From assembly GCA_965215165.1 (NCBI GenBank), contig CBDCCX010000006.1:248001-312000 (forward strand): DNA of 64,000 nucleotides, in the 5' to 3' direction. Positions within the stretch are counted from its first letter, which is position 1. Each line of letters opens with the position of its first letter. Below, piece by piece: positions 25,380 to 33,498 of the stretch. The notes under the pieces were generated by a model, which worked only from the letters and a program-made list of their open reading frames with translations, had not been told where the DNA came from and ran no database searches. The translations under genes were made by a program, and so were the position numbers. Origin of the DNA: JANQRZ01 sp965215165. GTDB lineage: Bacteria > Bacteroidota > Rhodothermia > Rhodothermales > JANQRZ01.

Positions 25380-26765
25380 ATGAAAATCGGAGTCATCGGC
25401 ACCGGCTATGTCGGCCTCGTCTCAGGCGTGTGCTTCGCCGAGATGGGCAACGACGTCATCTGCGTAGACATCGACGAGCGCAAAGTCGAGAAACTGAGCC
25501 GCGGCGAGCTGACGCTCTTCGAGCCGGGCATCGAGCGCTTCCTGGAGCGCAACCTCCGCGAGGACCGCCTCCACTTCACCACCACGCTCGCCGACGCCGT
25601 CGAGAAGACCAACATCCTCTTCCTCGCGCTCCCGACCCCGCCCGGCGAGGACGGCTCGGCCGACCTCTCCTACGTCCTCGGCGTCGCCGGCGACATAGCG
25701 GACCTGCTCGTGGCCAACGACTGGGGCTACCGCGTGATCGTGGACAAGAGCACCGTGCCCGTCGGCACCGCCGCCCGCGTGACCGAGATCATGGAGGAGC
25801 GCGGCCTCAAAGCCGGCAAAGACTTCGACGTGGTCTCGAACCCCGAGTTCTTGCGCGAGGGCGTCGCCGTCGACGACTTCATGAAGCCCGAGCGCGTGGT
25901 CATCGGCACCGACTCGGAGCAGGCCGCCGAGATGATGACGCAGCTCTACGAGCCCTTCGTCCGCTCCGGCAACCCGATCATCGTGATGGACGAGAAGTCC
26001 GCCGAGATGACCAAGTACGCCGCCAACTCGCTGCTCGCCACCAAGATCACGTTCATGAACGAGATCGCGAACGTCTGCGAGCGCGTCGGGGCGGACGTGG
26101 ACAAGGTGCGCCACGGGATCGGGACCGACAGCCGCATCGGGGCGAAGTTCCTCTACGCTGGGATCGGCTTCGGGGGGTCGTGCTTCCCGAAGGACGTGCA
26201 GGCGCTCGTCCGCACCTCGCAGGAGAACGGCTACAGCTTCGAGGTCCTCGAGTCCGTGCTCCGCGTCAACGAGCGGCAGCGGCGCCTCCTCGCCGACCGC
26301 ATCGTCGCGCACTACGGCGGCGACCTGACGGGCAAGCGCTTCGCCGTCTGGGGCCTGGCCTTCAAGCCCAACACGGACGACGTCCGCGAGGCCCCGGCGC
26401 ACACCATCATCGAGGCGCTCACCGAGCACGGGGCGGAGATCGTCGCGTTCGACCCCGAGGCCGTCGAGACCACGCGCGAGGTCTTGGGCGAGGGCGAGCT
26501 CAACAGCGGCACCCTCTCCTACGCCGCCGACTCCTACAGCGCCCTCGTCCGCGCCGACGCGCTCGTGGTCTGCACCGAGTGGCCCGAGTTCCGCCGCCCG
26601 GACTTCGAGCGGATGCAGCGCCTCCTCACCGAGCCGCTCATCTTCGACGGCCGCAACCTCTACGACGCCGAGCGCATGGCCGAGGCCGGCTTCGAGTACT
26701 ACTCGGTGGGCCGCCCGTTCGTCGCGCCCGTCGCCGGGGCCGTCTCGGAAACCAGCCAAGCCTAG
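25380..26765 (+). CDS. ugd: UDP-glucose 6-dehydrogenase
   Basis: Ugd oxidises UDP-glucose to UDP-glucuronate with NAD+. The 461-aa product has a Rossmann start (MKIGVIGTGYVGLVSGVCFAE), STVPVGTA, NPEFLREGVAVDDFMKPERVVIG, the lysine-bearing EMTKYAANSLLATKITFMNE, and the catalytic Cys268 in GFGGSCFPKD. The third domain contains VWGLAFKPNTDDVREAP. The product is the substrate of the UDP-glucuronate decarboxylase encoded next, which supports the pathway. Confidence 0.97.
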   Translation: MKIGVIGTGYVGLVSGVCFAEMGNDVICVDIDERKVEKLSRGELTLFEPGIERFLERNLREDRLHFTTTLADAVEKTNILFLALPTPPGEDGSADLSYVLGVAGDIADLLVANDWGYRVIVDKSTVPVGTAARVTEIMEERGLKAGKDFDVVSNPEFLREGVAVDDFMKPERVVIGTDSEQAAEMMTQLYEPFVRSGNPIIVMDEKSAEMTKYAANSLLATKITFMNEIANVCERVGADVDKVRHGIGTDSRIGAKFLYAGIGFGGSCFPKDVQALVRTSQENGYSFEVLESVLRVNERQRRLLADRIVAHYGGDLTGKRFAVWGLAFKPNTDDVREAPAHTIIEALTEHGAEIVAFDPEAVETTREVLGEGELNSGTLSYAADSYSALVRADALVVCTEWPEFRRPDFERMQRLLTEPLIFDGRNLYDAERMAEAGFEYYSVGRPFVAPVAGAVSETSQA

Positions 26766-26877
26766 CTCTGGAGGAGGGAGGAGAGAGGATAGAGGATGGC
26801 TGAGCCGTTCGGGGCGTGGCACTCCGTTTCCGGCCCTCCCTCTATCTTTTATTCTCCACCCTCTATCCTCTAGCCCC
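26766..26877. repeat. intergenic paired-arm micro-repeat, GAGGATAGAGG class
   Basis: Left arm GGAGGAGAGAGGATAGAGG; right arm CCCTCTATC and CCACCCTCTATCCTCTAG. The arms pair across a GC-rich centre (GGCTGAGCCGTTCGGGG). The right arm ends 5 nt before ATG 26878. The same word appears in tandem upstream of glpK (8702). Confidence 0.65.
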
Positions 26878-27828
26878 ATGCCTCGAACGCTCATCACCGG
26901 CGGTGCCGGCTTCCTCGGGTCCCACCTCTGCGACCGCTTCGTCGCCGAGGGCCACGAGGTCGTCTGCATGGACAACTTCATCACGGGCAGCCCGGACAAC
27001 GTCGCCCACCTGGTCGGGCACGAGCGCTTCCACTTGGTCCGGCACGACGTCTCGAACTTCGTCTACGTCGAGGGCGAGCTCGACTACATCCTGCACTTCG
27101 CCTCGCCGGCGAGCCCGATCGACTACCTCCAGCTCCCGATCCAGACGCTCAAGGTCGGCGCGCTCGGGACCCACAACCTGCTCGGGCTGGCGAAGGCCAA
27201 GGGCGCGCGCTTCCTGCTCGCCTCGACCAGCGAGGTCTACGGCGACCCGCTCGTCCACCCGCAGACCGAAGACTACTGGGGGAATGTCAACCCGGTCGGC
27301 TCGCGCGGGGTCTACGACGAGGCCAAGCGCTTCGCCGAGGCCATCACGATGGCCTACCACCGCTACCACGGCGTCGAGACGCGCATCCTCCGCATCTTCA
27401 ACACCTACGGCCCGCGGATGCGGCTCGACGACGGCCGCGCGCTGCCCGCCTTCATGGGCCAGGCCCTGCGCGGCGAGCCGATCACCGTCTTCGGCGACGG
27501 CTCGCAGACGCGCTCGTTCCAGTACGTCGACGACCTCGTCGAGGGCATCTGGCGGCTGCTGATGTCCGACGAGACCGACCCGGTCAACATCGGCAACCCG
27601 GACGAGATCTCGATCAAGGCGTTCGCCGAGGAGGTCGTCGCGCTCACCGGCTCGGGGTCCACGATCACCTACGAGCCGCTCCCGGCCGACGACCCGCAGG
27701 TCCGGCAGCCCGACATCACGAAGGCCCGCGAGATCCTCGGGTGGTCACCGCAGGTGGACCGCGCCGAGGGGCTGCGCCGGACGCTCGACTACTTCCGCGA
27801 CGCCGTCGCCGAGCAAGCCACGGCGTGA
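26878..27828 (+). CDS. UDP-glucuronate decarboxylase (UXS)
   Basis: UXS converts UDP-glucuronate to UDP-xylose through an NAD+-dependent step. The 316-aa short-chain dehydrogenase has TLITGGAGFLGSHLCDRF, ASTSEVYGDPLVHPQTEDYWG, and the catalytic Tyr146/Lys150 in GVYDEAKRFAE, plus NTYGPRMRLDDGRALPAF. The STSEVYGDP and PQ.E.YWG segments are typical of UXS and not of dTDP-glucose dehydratase. It follows ugd, which supplies its substrate. Confidence 0.92.
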   Translation: MPRTLITGGAGFLGSHLCDRFVAEGHEVVCMDNFITGSPDNVAHLVGHERFHLVRHDVSNFVYVEGELDYILHFASPASPIDYLQLPIQTLKVGALGTHNLLGLAKAKGARFLLASTSEVYGDPLVHPQTEDYWGNVNPVGSRGVYDEAKRFAEAITMAYHRYHGVETRILRIFNTYGPRMRLDDGRALPAFMGQALRGEPITVFGDGSQTRSFQYVDDLVEGIWRLLMSDETDPVNIGNPDEISIKAFAEEVVALTGSGSTITYEPLPADDPQVRQPDITKAREILGWSPQVDRAEGLRRTLDYFRDAVAEQATA

Positions 27829-27910
27829 GTCGAGCGCCGCGTGTCGGCCACCGGGCGTACACTCGTGGCCTCCGCCCCCCTGACTCTCGACGCAGGATGA
27901 CTCCCGACGC

Positions 27911-28771
27911 ATGAAAGGCATCATCCTCGCCGGCGGGGCCGGCACCCGGCTCTACCCGCTGACGCTGGCCGTGAGCAAGCAGCTGATGCCGGTCTACGAC
28001 AAGCCGCTCGTCTACTACCCGCTCTCGACGCTGATGCTGGCCGGCGCGCGCGAGGTGCTCGTCGTCTCGACCCCGCGCGACCTCCCGCTCTTCGAGCGCC
28101 TCCTCGGCGACGGCACGCAGTGGGGGATGGCGTTCTCCTACGTCGAGCAGCCCGAGCCGCGCGGCATCGCCGAGGCCTTACTGCTCGGCGAGGCGTTCAT
28201 CGGCAGCGACGGCGTGGCGCTCGTCCTGGGCGACAATATCTTCTACGGGCAGGGCCTGTCGGGCATTCTCCAACGCGCCGCGCAGCAGGCCTCGGGCGCG
28301 ACCGTTTTCGGCTACCGCGTCCGCGACCCCGAGCGCTACGGCGTCGTCACCTTCGACGCCGACGGTCGGGCCACCGACATCACCGAGAAGCCCGAGCACC
28401 CGACGTCGAACTATGCCGTGACGGGTCTGTATTTCTACGACAACGCCGTCGTGGATATCGCCAAAGACTTGACCCCGTCGGCGCGGGGCGAGCTCGAGAT
28501 CACGGACGTGAACAGAGCCTACCTGGAGCGCGGCACCCTGCGGGTCGAGACGCTCGGCCGGGGGACGGCGTGGCTCGACACCGGAACCCACGCCGCCCTC
28601 CTCGAGGCGGCGCACTTCATCGAGGTCGTCGAGAGCCGGCAGGGGCTCAAGATCGCGTGCCCCGAGGAGGTCGCCTACCGGATGGGCTACATCAACGCCG
28701 CCGCGCTCGAGCGCCTCGCCCGGCCGCTCGCCGATCGCCCCTACGGGCAGTACCTTCTGGGTCTCCTGTGA
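27911..28771 (+). CDS. rfbA: glucose-1-phosphate thymidylyltransferase
   Basis: RfbA/RmlA makes dTDP-glucose from dTTP and glucose-1-phosphate. The 286-aa product has MKGIILAGGAGTRLYPLT, VSKQLMPVYDKPLVYYPLSTLMLAG, LGDNIFYGQGLS, VTEKPEHP-type sugar binding (ITEKPEHPTSNYAVTGLYF) and GRGTAWLDTGTH. It opens the dTDP-rhamnose group rfbA-rfbC-rfbD; the 4,6-dehydratase rfbB is not in the window. Confidence 0.96.
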   Translation: MKGIILAGGAGTRLYPLTLAVSKQLMPVYDKPLVYYPLSTLMLAGAREVLVVSTPRDLPLFERLLGDGTQWGMAFSYVEQPEPRGIAEALLLGEAFIGSDGVALVLGDNIFYGQGLSGILQRAAQQASGATVFGYRVRDPERYGVVTFDADGRATDITEKPEHPTSNYAVTGLYFYDNAVVDIAKDLTPSARGELEITDVNRAYLERGTLRVETLGRGTAWLDTGTHAALLEAAHFIEVVESRQGLKIACPEEVAYRMGYINAAALERLARPLADRPYGQYLLGLL

Positions 28772-28786
28772 CCTCAGAAGAAGGGC

Positions 28787-29359
28787 GTGACCACGACCAA
28801 AACGGACCTCCCCGACCTGCTCGTCTTCGAGCCGCGTGTGTTTGAGGACACGCGCGGCGCGTTCATGGAGGGCTACCACGCCGAGCGCTACCGCGCCGAG
28901 GGCCTCGACGCGGACTTCGTGCAGGACAACCTCTCGCGCTCGAAGCGGGGCGTGCTGCGCGGGCTGCACTTCCAGCGACGCCACCCGCAGGGCAAGCTGA
29001 TCTGGGTGCTGCGCGGCGCGGTCTACGACGTGGCCGTCGACCTCCGGCCGGGGCCGACCTTCGGGCAGCACGCGGCCGTCGAGCTGAGCGAGGCCAACCG
29101 CCGGCAGCTCTGGGTCCCGCCCGGCTTCGCGCACGGCTTCTGCGTCCTCTCCGACCGCGCCGACGTGCTCTACAAATGCACCGACGTCTACCACCCCGAC
29201 GACGAGGGCGGCCTGCGGTGGGACGACCCCGCGCTCGGCATCGACTGGCCGGTGAAGGAGCCGGTCCTCTCCGACCGCGACCGGGAGCATCCACTGCTCG
29301 CCGAGCTGGGACCGGACGATCTGCCGCAGGTCGAGGCAGTGCTGACCGATTCGCCGTGA
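28787..29359 (+). CDS. rfbC: dTDP-4-dehydrorhamnose 3,5-epimerase
   Basis: RfbC epimerises dTDP-4-keto-6-deoxyglucose. The 190-aa cupin-like product has VFEDTRGAFMEGYH, QDNLSRSKRGVLRGLHFQ, GKLIWVLRGAVYDVAVDLR and LWVPPGFAHGFCVLSDRADVLYKC, with the catalytic His in RGLHFQ. GTG 28787 is the start, 15 nt after rfbA. Its stop overlaps the GTG of rfbD by 4 nt (GTGA), so translation is coupled. Confidence 0.95.
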   Translation: MTTTKTDLPDLLVFEPRVFEDTRGAFMEGYHAERYRAEGLDADFVQDNLSRSKRGVLRGLHFQRRHPQGKLIWVLRGAVYDVAVDLRPGPTFGQHAAVELSEANRRQLWVPPGFAHGFCVLSDRADVLYKCTDVYHPDDEGGLRWDDPALGIDWPVKEPVLSDRDREHPLLAELGPDDLPQVEAVLTDSP

Positions 29360-30237
29360 AGCTCTTGGTCACCGGAGCCGGCGGGCAGGTCGGGCGCGAG
29401 CTGGTCCGCGCCGCAGGGTTCGGGGGCGAGGTTGTCGGACTGACACGTTCTGATCTCGACGTCACCGACCGGGAGGCCGTGCGACGGGTGGTGGAGAGGT
29501 ATGCGCCCGCAGCGGTCATCAACGCGGCAGCCTATACGGCCGTAGACCGCGCCGAGACCGAGCCGGACCTCGCCTTCTCCGTCAACCGCGACGGCCCGGC
29601 GCACCTCGCCGCCGCCTGCGCCGCCGCCGGGATTCCGCTCGTCCACTTCTCGACGGACTACGTCTTCGACGGCACGAAGGGCGTGCCCTACACCGAGGCC
29701 GATCCGGCGAATCCGCTCGGGGTTTACGGGCAGAGCAAATGGGCGGGCGAAGAGGCTGTCCGCGAACGCCTCGACCGGCACGTCATCCTCCGCACGAGCT
29801 GGGTGTTCAGCGCGCACGGGCACAACTTCGTCAAGACCATGCTCCGCCTCAGCCGGGAGCGCGAGGTGCTGCGCGTCGTCGCCGATCAGCGCGGAAACCC
29901 GACCGCCGCTGCCGACATTGCCCGCCTTGCCCTGGAGGTCGCCCACCGCGCCGCCACCGATCCCGACGCGCCGCGGGGGACCTATCACGTGGCCGGCGCG
30001 CCCGCCACGACGTGGCACGGCCTCGCCGAAGCCGTCGTCCAAGAGGCCCGACAGCACGGCGCGCGCGCCGTCCGCATCGAGCCGATCCCGACGAGCGCCT
30101 ACCCGACACCCGCCCGCCGCCCGCCCGACGCGCGCCTCGACACCGGGCGGCTCGCCGAAGTGTGGGGCATCGAGCCGCCGCCGTGGCGCGCGGCGCTGCG
30201 CCGAGTCGTCGCGGAGCTCGCCGAGCGAGGATGGTAG
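29356..30237 (+). CDS. rfbD: dTDP-4-dehydrorhamnose reductase
   Basis: RfbD performs the last, NADPH-dependent step to dTDP-L-rhamnose. The 293-aa SDR has LLVTGAGGQVGREL, DVTDREAVRRVV, NAAAYTAVDRAE, STDYVFDGTKGVPYTE, and YGQSKWAGEEAV with the catalytic Tyr-Lys. GTG 29356 overlaps the rfbC stop. Downstream are a small membrane ORF and the cassette array. Confidence 0.94.
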   Translation: MKLLVTGAGGQVGRELVRAAGFGGEVVGLTRSDLDVTDREAVRRVVERYAPAAVINAAAYTAVDRAETEPDLAFSVNRDGPAHLAAACAAAGIPLVHFSTDYVFDGTKGVPYTEADPANPLGVYGQSKWAGEEAVRERLDRHVILRTSWVFSAHGHNFVKTMLRLSREREVLRVVADQRGNPTAAADIARLALEVAHRAATDPDAPRGTYHVAGAPATTWHGLAEAVVQEARQHGARAVRIEPIPTSAYPTPARRPPDARLDTGRLAEVWGIEPPPWRAALRRVVAELAERGW

Positions 30238-30276
30238 CGGCGGCGTATCTTTTCGCCTCACCCAACGCCCCGTCCC

Positions 30277-30414
30277 ATGCTTCTCTTTCTTCTCGCCCAA
30301 GTCGCCGAGGTGCCTCACGGCGTCGGCCTCGAATGGATGCCAATTGCCAGCGTCGTCGTCCCGGCGGTCCTGTTGCTCGCCATCATCCTGCTCGGCAGCC
30401 GCAACACGGTGTGA
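30277..30414 (+). CDS. small single-pass membrane protein, 45 aa
   Basis: The ORF encodes MLLFLLAQVAEVPHGVGLEW then a hydrophobic helix (PIASVVVPAVLLLAIILL) and GSRNTV. A TATCTTTT word at 30246 could be its -10 element, and it lies between rfbD and the cassette array. I do not recognise a family. It is too short to be sure it is expressed, but the clean start, single TM helix and position make it plausible. Confidence 0.45.
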   Translation: MLLFLLAQVAEVPHGVGLEWMPIASVVVPAVLLLAIILLGSRNTV

Positions 30415-30431
30415 GACGAGGCCGGCTTGCG

Positions 30432-30488
30432 GTCTCTAGATGTAGTGACTGTCTCTAGATTTGGTGATCGGTCTCTATATCTAGAGAC
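30432..30488. repeat. three ~20-bp iterons plus inverted copy at the array's left edge
   Basis: GTCTCTAGAT at 30432 and 30451, then GTCTCTATAT at 30471, spaced about 19-20 bp, followed by the inverse CTAGAGAC at 30481-30488. It lies just before the first cassette boundary GTTATAC (30511). Such an arrangement could be an attI-like or regulatory region, but no integrase gene is present to test it. Confidence 0.5.
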
Positions 30489-30535
30489 TCCCCATTCCGC
30501 CTAATCCCTGGTTATACGGCCCCTACGTGCCCGAA

Positions 30536-31165
30536 ATGGAAATCATTGAAGAGTCAGTCGAGTACGGCTACAAGCTGGTCCGACTTCCAAGTGGAGAGGA
30601 GTGCGCAGTTGCTACTAGCGTCAATGGATATAGCAGTTTGTCCAAACCTGTTATTTGCCTTCCCGCCGATACAACTGCTAGGCTTGCCCTAGCTATTTTA
30701 GAAACCTACGGAGACGAACTTCGCTCCCTCGCTCAATTTGTTGGAGCTGAATCAGAGGCATACGGTCTCTACAACAGCTCGGGTCTGGGGACTAATTATC
30801 CTTCTTTTACTTTGGAAGAGATTGAATCTTCAATTGCACGGATGCTACCGTTTTCCGACCGATCTGAACTGATCGTTCAGGTTATTGAGTATCTAACTCG
30901 TGCGAAGCGCCGTGCCATAGCGAGAGAGACCAGCAGGGCTAAAAGAATCGGAGTTAAGTCCAATTACGATAAGCTTTTCGTTTCGATTGGACGACGCGAC
31001 GGATTCAACTGCTCTCACTGCGGAGTCAGTTCAGCAGACTTGCAAATAGACCACATCACACCCCTAGCTGAGAACGGATCAAACGATCTGGTCAACTTGC
31101 AACTTCTCTGTCCTCAGTGTAACAGAGCCAAGTCTGATAGCCTGCCAAACTCCGGGGCCGTATAA
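30536..31165 (+). CDS. HNH endonuclease (cassette 1)
   Basis: The 209-aa product ends in an HNH domain: NCSHCGVSSADLQIDHITPLAENGSNDLVNLQLLC plus PQCNRAKS, giving CxxC pairs, the DH catalytic pair and the Asn/His region. The N-terminal 100 residues are unrelated to anything I know. The start may be GTG 30527 or ATG 30536. It is markedly more A+T-rich than neighbours. Its TAA stop is inside the attC core (GTATAAC), as in many cassettes. Probable defence or mobility nuclease; role unproven. Confidence 0.78.
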   Translation: MEIIEESVEYGYKLVRLPSGEECAVATSVNGYSSLSKPVICLPADTTARLALAILETYGDELRSLAQFVGAESEAYGLYNSSGLGTNYPSFTLEEIESSIARMLPFSDRSELIVQVIEYLTRAKRRAIARETSRAKRIGVKSNYDKLFVSIGRRDGFNCSHCGVSSADLQIDHITPLAENGSNDLVNLQLLCPQCNRAKSDSLPNSGAV

Positions 31166-31286
31166 CCCGCCGCTGCACGCCGACATAGGGCTCCAGTCGC
31201 CTGTTCTTCGACCGACCGTTCACGCTGTCATATCTTCGTTCTACCGCCGTCGTAGCCCTCTGCGGGTGAGCGGCCCTCTGTTATGC
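31160..31286 (+). other. attC site 1
   Basis: Opens GTATAACCCGCCGCTGCACGCC and closes GCGGGTGAGCGG...CTGTTATGC. The opening GTATAAC is complementary to GTTATAC at 30511, the start of cassette 1. The interior contains inverted GC-rich arms and a T/C-rich loop. Confidence 0.78.
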
Positions 31287-31313
31287 GGCTCACCCCTTCT
31301 GCCAATCCCCATC

Positions 31314-31892
31314 ATGGACCGAGAAGCAACAAAGTGGAACTACACGGTGTGGCTGGGGAGAGACCCGGAGTGGTGGAGGTACTTCGCCGAATACAATTGG
31401 ATGGTCAACCTCATATTCCGCCAAGCGAGGCAGAGCGAAGTGACTGTGATCGCACGTCCTCAGCTATTTCTGATAAGGCACACGTTGGAGATCGGATACA
31501 AGATGAACATCATAGAGCTAGAGAAGGTTAGCGGCCTTACTTCAAGCTTGCGGTTATCAGGCAAGCAAGCGCATAATCTTGAAGATTTGCATCAAGACTT
31601 GAATAGGCATTTTAGAGAGTTGGCCTCAGTCCATTCCTTCCCTCAGCCCATAATTGATGAGTACGACACACTCGAATCGAACCTAAGAAATCTTAAAGAC
31701 CAGCTTCATAAGTTAGATCAGTGGTCTTACTCCTTCCGCTATCCCGTAGGGACGGACGGAAGCACTCCCTCCTTGTCTTCCACCAGTCGGCTGAACATGA
31801 TGGACGTGCAGAAAATGTACGTCGCTGCCGAGAAGTTTCTGAAATACACAACCGACGTCGTTGCCGCGCACTTAACCCCGAGCAATGATTAA
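31314..31892 (+). CDS. hypothetical protein (cassette 2, gene 1)
   Basis: The 192-aa product has no motif I recognise. It is mixed helical (YNWMVNLIFRQARQSEVTVIARPQL, NLEDLHQDLNRHFRELASV, TLESNLRNLKDQLHKLDQW) and is A+T-rich relative to the chromosome. ATG 31314 was preferred over the upstream GTG 31266, which lies in attC 1. It is followed after 38 nt by a second ORF without an attC between, so cassette 2 appears to carry two genes. Confidence 0.6.
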   Translation: MDREATKWNYTVWLGRDPEWWRYFAEYNWMVNLIFRQARQSEVTVIARPQLFLIRHTLEIGYKMNIIELEKVSGLTSSLRLSGKQAHNLEDLHQDLNRHFRELASVHSFPQPIIDEYDTLESNLRNLKDQLHKLDQWSYSFRYPVGTDGSTPSLSSTSRLNMMDVQKMYVAAEKFLKYTTDVVAAHLTPSND

Positions 31893-31930
31893 CCCAAGCC
31901 TGCTATCCGGCATATGAACCTGCTTGTCCC

Positions 31931-32347
31931 TTGCAAACAATAGACGAGATTCTGCGCCGCTTCGGAGTCAATCCGGCTGCCGCTCCACCAGACGAGTTGG
32001 AGGAGTTTCTCTATGCAGTAGCAGCGCGCGAACTGCAAGAGGGACAAGGCCGCCCTGGACTCATGGCGCGGGCATTTGCTGACGCCGCAGGCGATGAACC
32101 GAAGTCAAAGGCGTTCTATCTCAGGATGCGCGTCGCGCAACTTCGGGAGCAGTACGAAACTGCGGCGCAGGCACAACGGGAGCGTGATGCACAGTACGTT
32201 CCACCGCAGCCGAAGCCAGACCTGAATGACCCAGTTTATCAAGCTTCACTTGACGCGGCAGCCAAAGGCTCCCTGAACCTCGCTCTGATCATGTTCGTGG
32301 TCTTGTTTTGTTTCTTCCTAATCGCTGTAATCGTCAGCGCCGCATAA
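31931..32347 (+). CDS. hypothetical membrane protein (cassette 2, gene 2)
   Basis: The 138-aa product starts at TTG 31931 (MQTIDEILRRFGVNPAAAPP), has a charged helical region (about 20-90) and ends in one TM helix (LALIMFVVLFCFFLIAVIVS). The TAA is the attC core GCATAAC, which is the exact complement of GTTATGC at 31280. The start is uncertain, as there is no ATG near. Family unknown. Confidence 0.55.
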   Translation: MQTIDEILRRFGVNPAAAPPDELEEFLYAVAARELQEGQGRPGLMARAFADAAGDEPKSKAFYLRMRVAQLREQYETAAQAQRERDAQYVPPQPKPDLNDPVYQASLDAAAKGSLNLALIMFVVLFCFFLIAVIVSAA

Positions 32348-32465
32348 CCCGCCGCTGCAGGCCGACACAACGCTCGACCGTCTTGCCTCGTCCGAACTTA
32401 TCCGCTTCCGTAGCTTCGTCCGACCGCCTCACCGCGTTGTGCGGCTGAGCGGCCATCTGTTACAC
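32342..32465 (+). other. attC site 2
   Basis: GCATAACCCGCCGCTGCAGG opens it and GCGGCTGAGCGGCC...GTTACAC closes it. It contains CTTCCGTAGCTTCG in the loop, a sequence partly shared by other attCs here. Confidence 0.78.
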
Positions 32466-32483
32466 GGCGTCCACCATTAAGCT

Positions 32484-32900
32484 GTGACTGACACCTACCC
32501 GAGTACCCCGATGACCTACCTCGTTGGCGCTGCGCTCCTCGTCGTCGGCGTCATCCACCTCCTCCCGCTCGTCGGCGTCGCCGGGGCCGACCGGCTCTCC
32601 ACCCTCTACGGCGTCGCCGTCACCGGGCCGGACCTCTCGATCCTCATGCGCCACCGCGCGGTCCTCTTCGGGCTCCTCGGCGCGTTCCTCGTCTACGCCA
32701 CCTTCGTCCCGGCCTTCCGCTCTGCCGCGTTCGTCGCCGGGTTCGTCAGCGTCGTCTCGTTCTTGGTCCTCGCCCGCGCGGAGGGCGGGTACAACTCGGA
32801 GGTGGGCCGGGTCGTGACAGCGGACCTCGTCGCGCTGGCGTGCCTCGTCGTCGGAGCGGCGACGCACGTGTACCTGCTGGTCCGTGCCAACGCCGTGTAA
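32484..32900 (+). CDS. four-TM membrane protein (cassette 3)
   Basis: The 138-aa product (GTG 32484; ATG 32511 is an alternative) has four hydrophobic helices: YLVGAALLVVGVIHLLPLVG, AVLFGLLGAFLVYATFV, AAFVAGFVSVVSFLVLA, ADLVALACLVVGAATHVYLLV. It resembles small integral membrane proteins often found in integron cassettes. Such proteins are sometimes labelled phosphopantetheine adenylyltransferase, but I see no nucleotidyltransferase motif, so I do not use that name. Its stop is in attC 3. Confidence 0.6.
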   Translation: MTDTYPSTPMTYLVGAALLVVGVIHLLPLVGVAGADRLSTLYGVAVTGPDLSILMRHRAVLFGLLGAFLVYATFVPAFRSAAFVAGFVSVVSFLVLARAEGGYNSEVGRVVTADLVALACLVVGAATHVYLLVRANAV

Positions 32901-33022
32901 CCCACCGCTGCAGGCCGACGATAGGCGCCAGCGTTCTTGGCATTGGCGGGGCGTCGGCGCTACCGTTGCCCTCTCCACCGTCGTGCCCTCAGCCTCCCGC
33001 GGCTGAGCTTGTTCTGTCTACC
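32895..33022 (+). other. attC site 3
   Basis: Opens GTGTAACCCACCGCTGCAGG, the complement of GTTACAC at 32459. The right core appears as GTCTACC, one T short of GTTCTACC expected from cassette 4's own attC start (GTAGAAC). Confidence 0.7.
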
Positions 33023-33047
33023 GCGCCGCGCTTGACTGGCGGGTCCC

Positions 33048-33359
33048 ATGAGACGAGACGACATCGTACGGATTGAGATCAGCGCCGATGGTCGGCTCCA
33101 CGTCGTCCCGTCGTCGGAGTCCTTCCCGTATATGTGGCGCGAGGCAATGGAAGTCCACTGGGACCCGGACCGCCAGTCGCTCTACGGCCCGCCGCCTCGG
33201 AAGTGGTCGCGGGCGCGGTGGCTCCGCCAGATCCTGAACGCGGCGCGGGAGCAGGGCTGCGAGTTGACCATCACCGACGAGACGGAGTGGGTCGGGGTCG
33301 AGCCCGCGGTCAAGGCCGAGTTGGTCCAAGAAGTCCGCTCGCCGGGTGGGGCGCGGTAG
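33048..33359 (+). CDS. hypothetical protein (cassette 4)
   Basis: The 103-aa product begins MRRDDIVRIEISADGRLHVV and includes FPYMWREAMEVHWDPDRQSLYGP and ARWLRQILNAAREQGCELTI. It is a small mixed alpha/beta protein of unknown function. Similar small proteins occur in integron cassettes, but I cannot name a family. Its TAG overlaps the attC 4 core. Confidence 0.6.
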   Translation: MRRDDIVRIEISADGRLHVVPSSESFPYMWREAMEVHWDPDRQSLYGPPPRKWSRARWLRQILNAAREQGCELTITDETEWVGVEPAVKAELVQEVRSPGGAR

Positions 33360-33485
33360 AACCCACCGCTGCAGGCCGACGAAGGGCGTCAGCGTTTTCG
33401 CTCCGGCCGGGGCCTCGGCGTGTCCGTAGCTTCGGCCAACCATCACGCCCTCAGCCCTTCGCGGCTGAGCGGTCCACTGTTAGGC
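33356..33485 (+). other. attC site 4
   Basis: GTAGAACCCACCGCTGCAGG opens it; GCGGCTGAGCGGTCC...GTTAGGC closes it. Loop has GTCCGTAGCTTCGG. Confidence 0.78.
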
Positions 33486-33498
33486 AGCTACTCCCCCT

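Noticed and set aside
30432..30488. CRISPR array
   Set aside because: Only three short repeats about 20 bp apart, with no regular spacers and no cas genes in the window.
31160..31286. TATCTTCG in attC 1 as a promoter
   Set aside because: It lies in the attC loop and has no -35; likely coincidence.
32484..32900. phosphopantetheine adenylyltransferase label for the cassette 3 protein
   Set aside because: It is a four-TM membrane protein with no HxGH or other nucleotidyltransferase motif.
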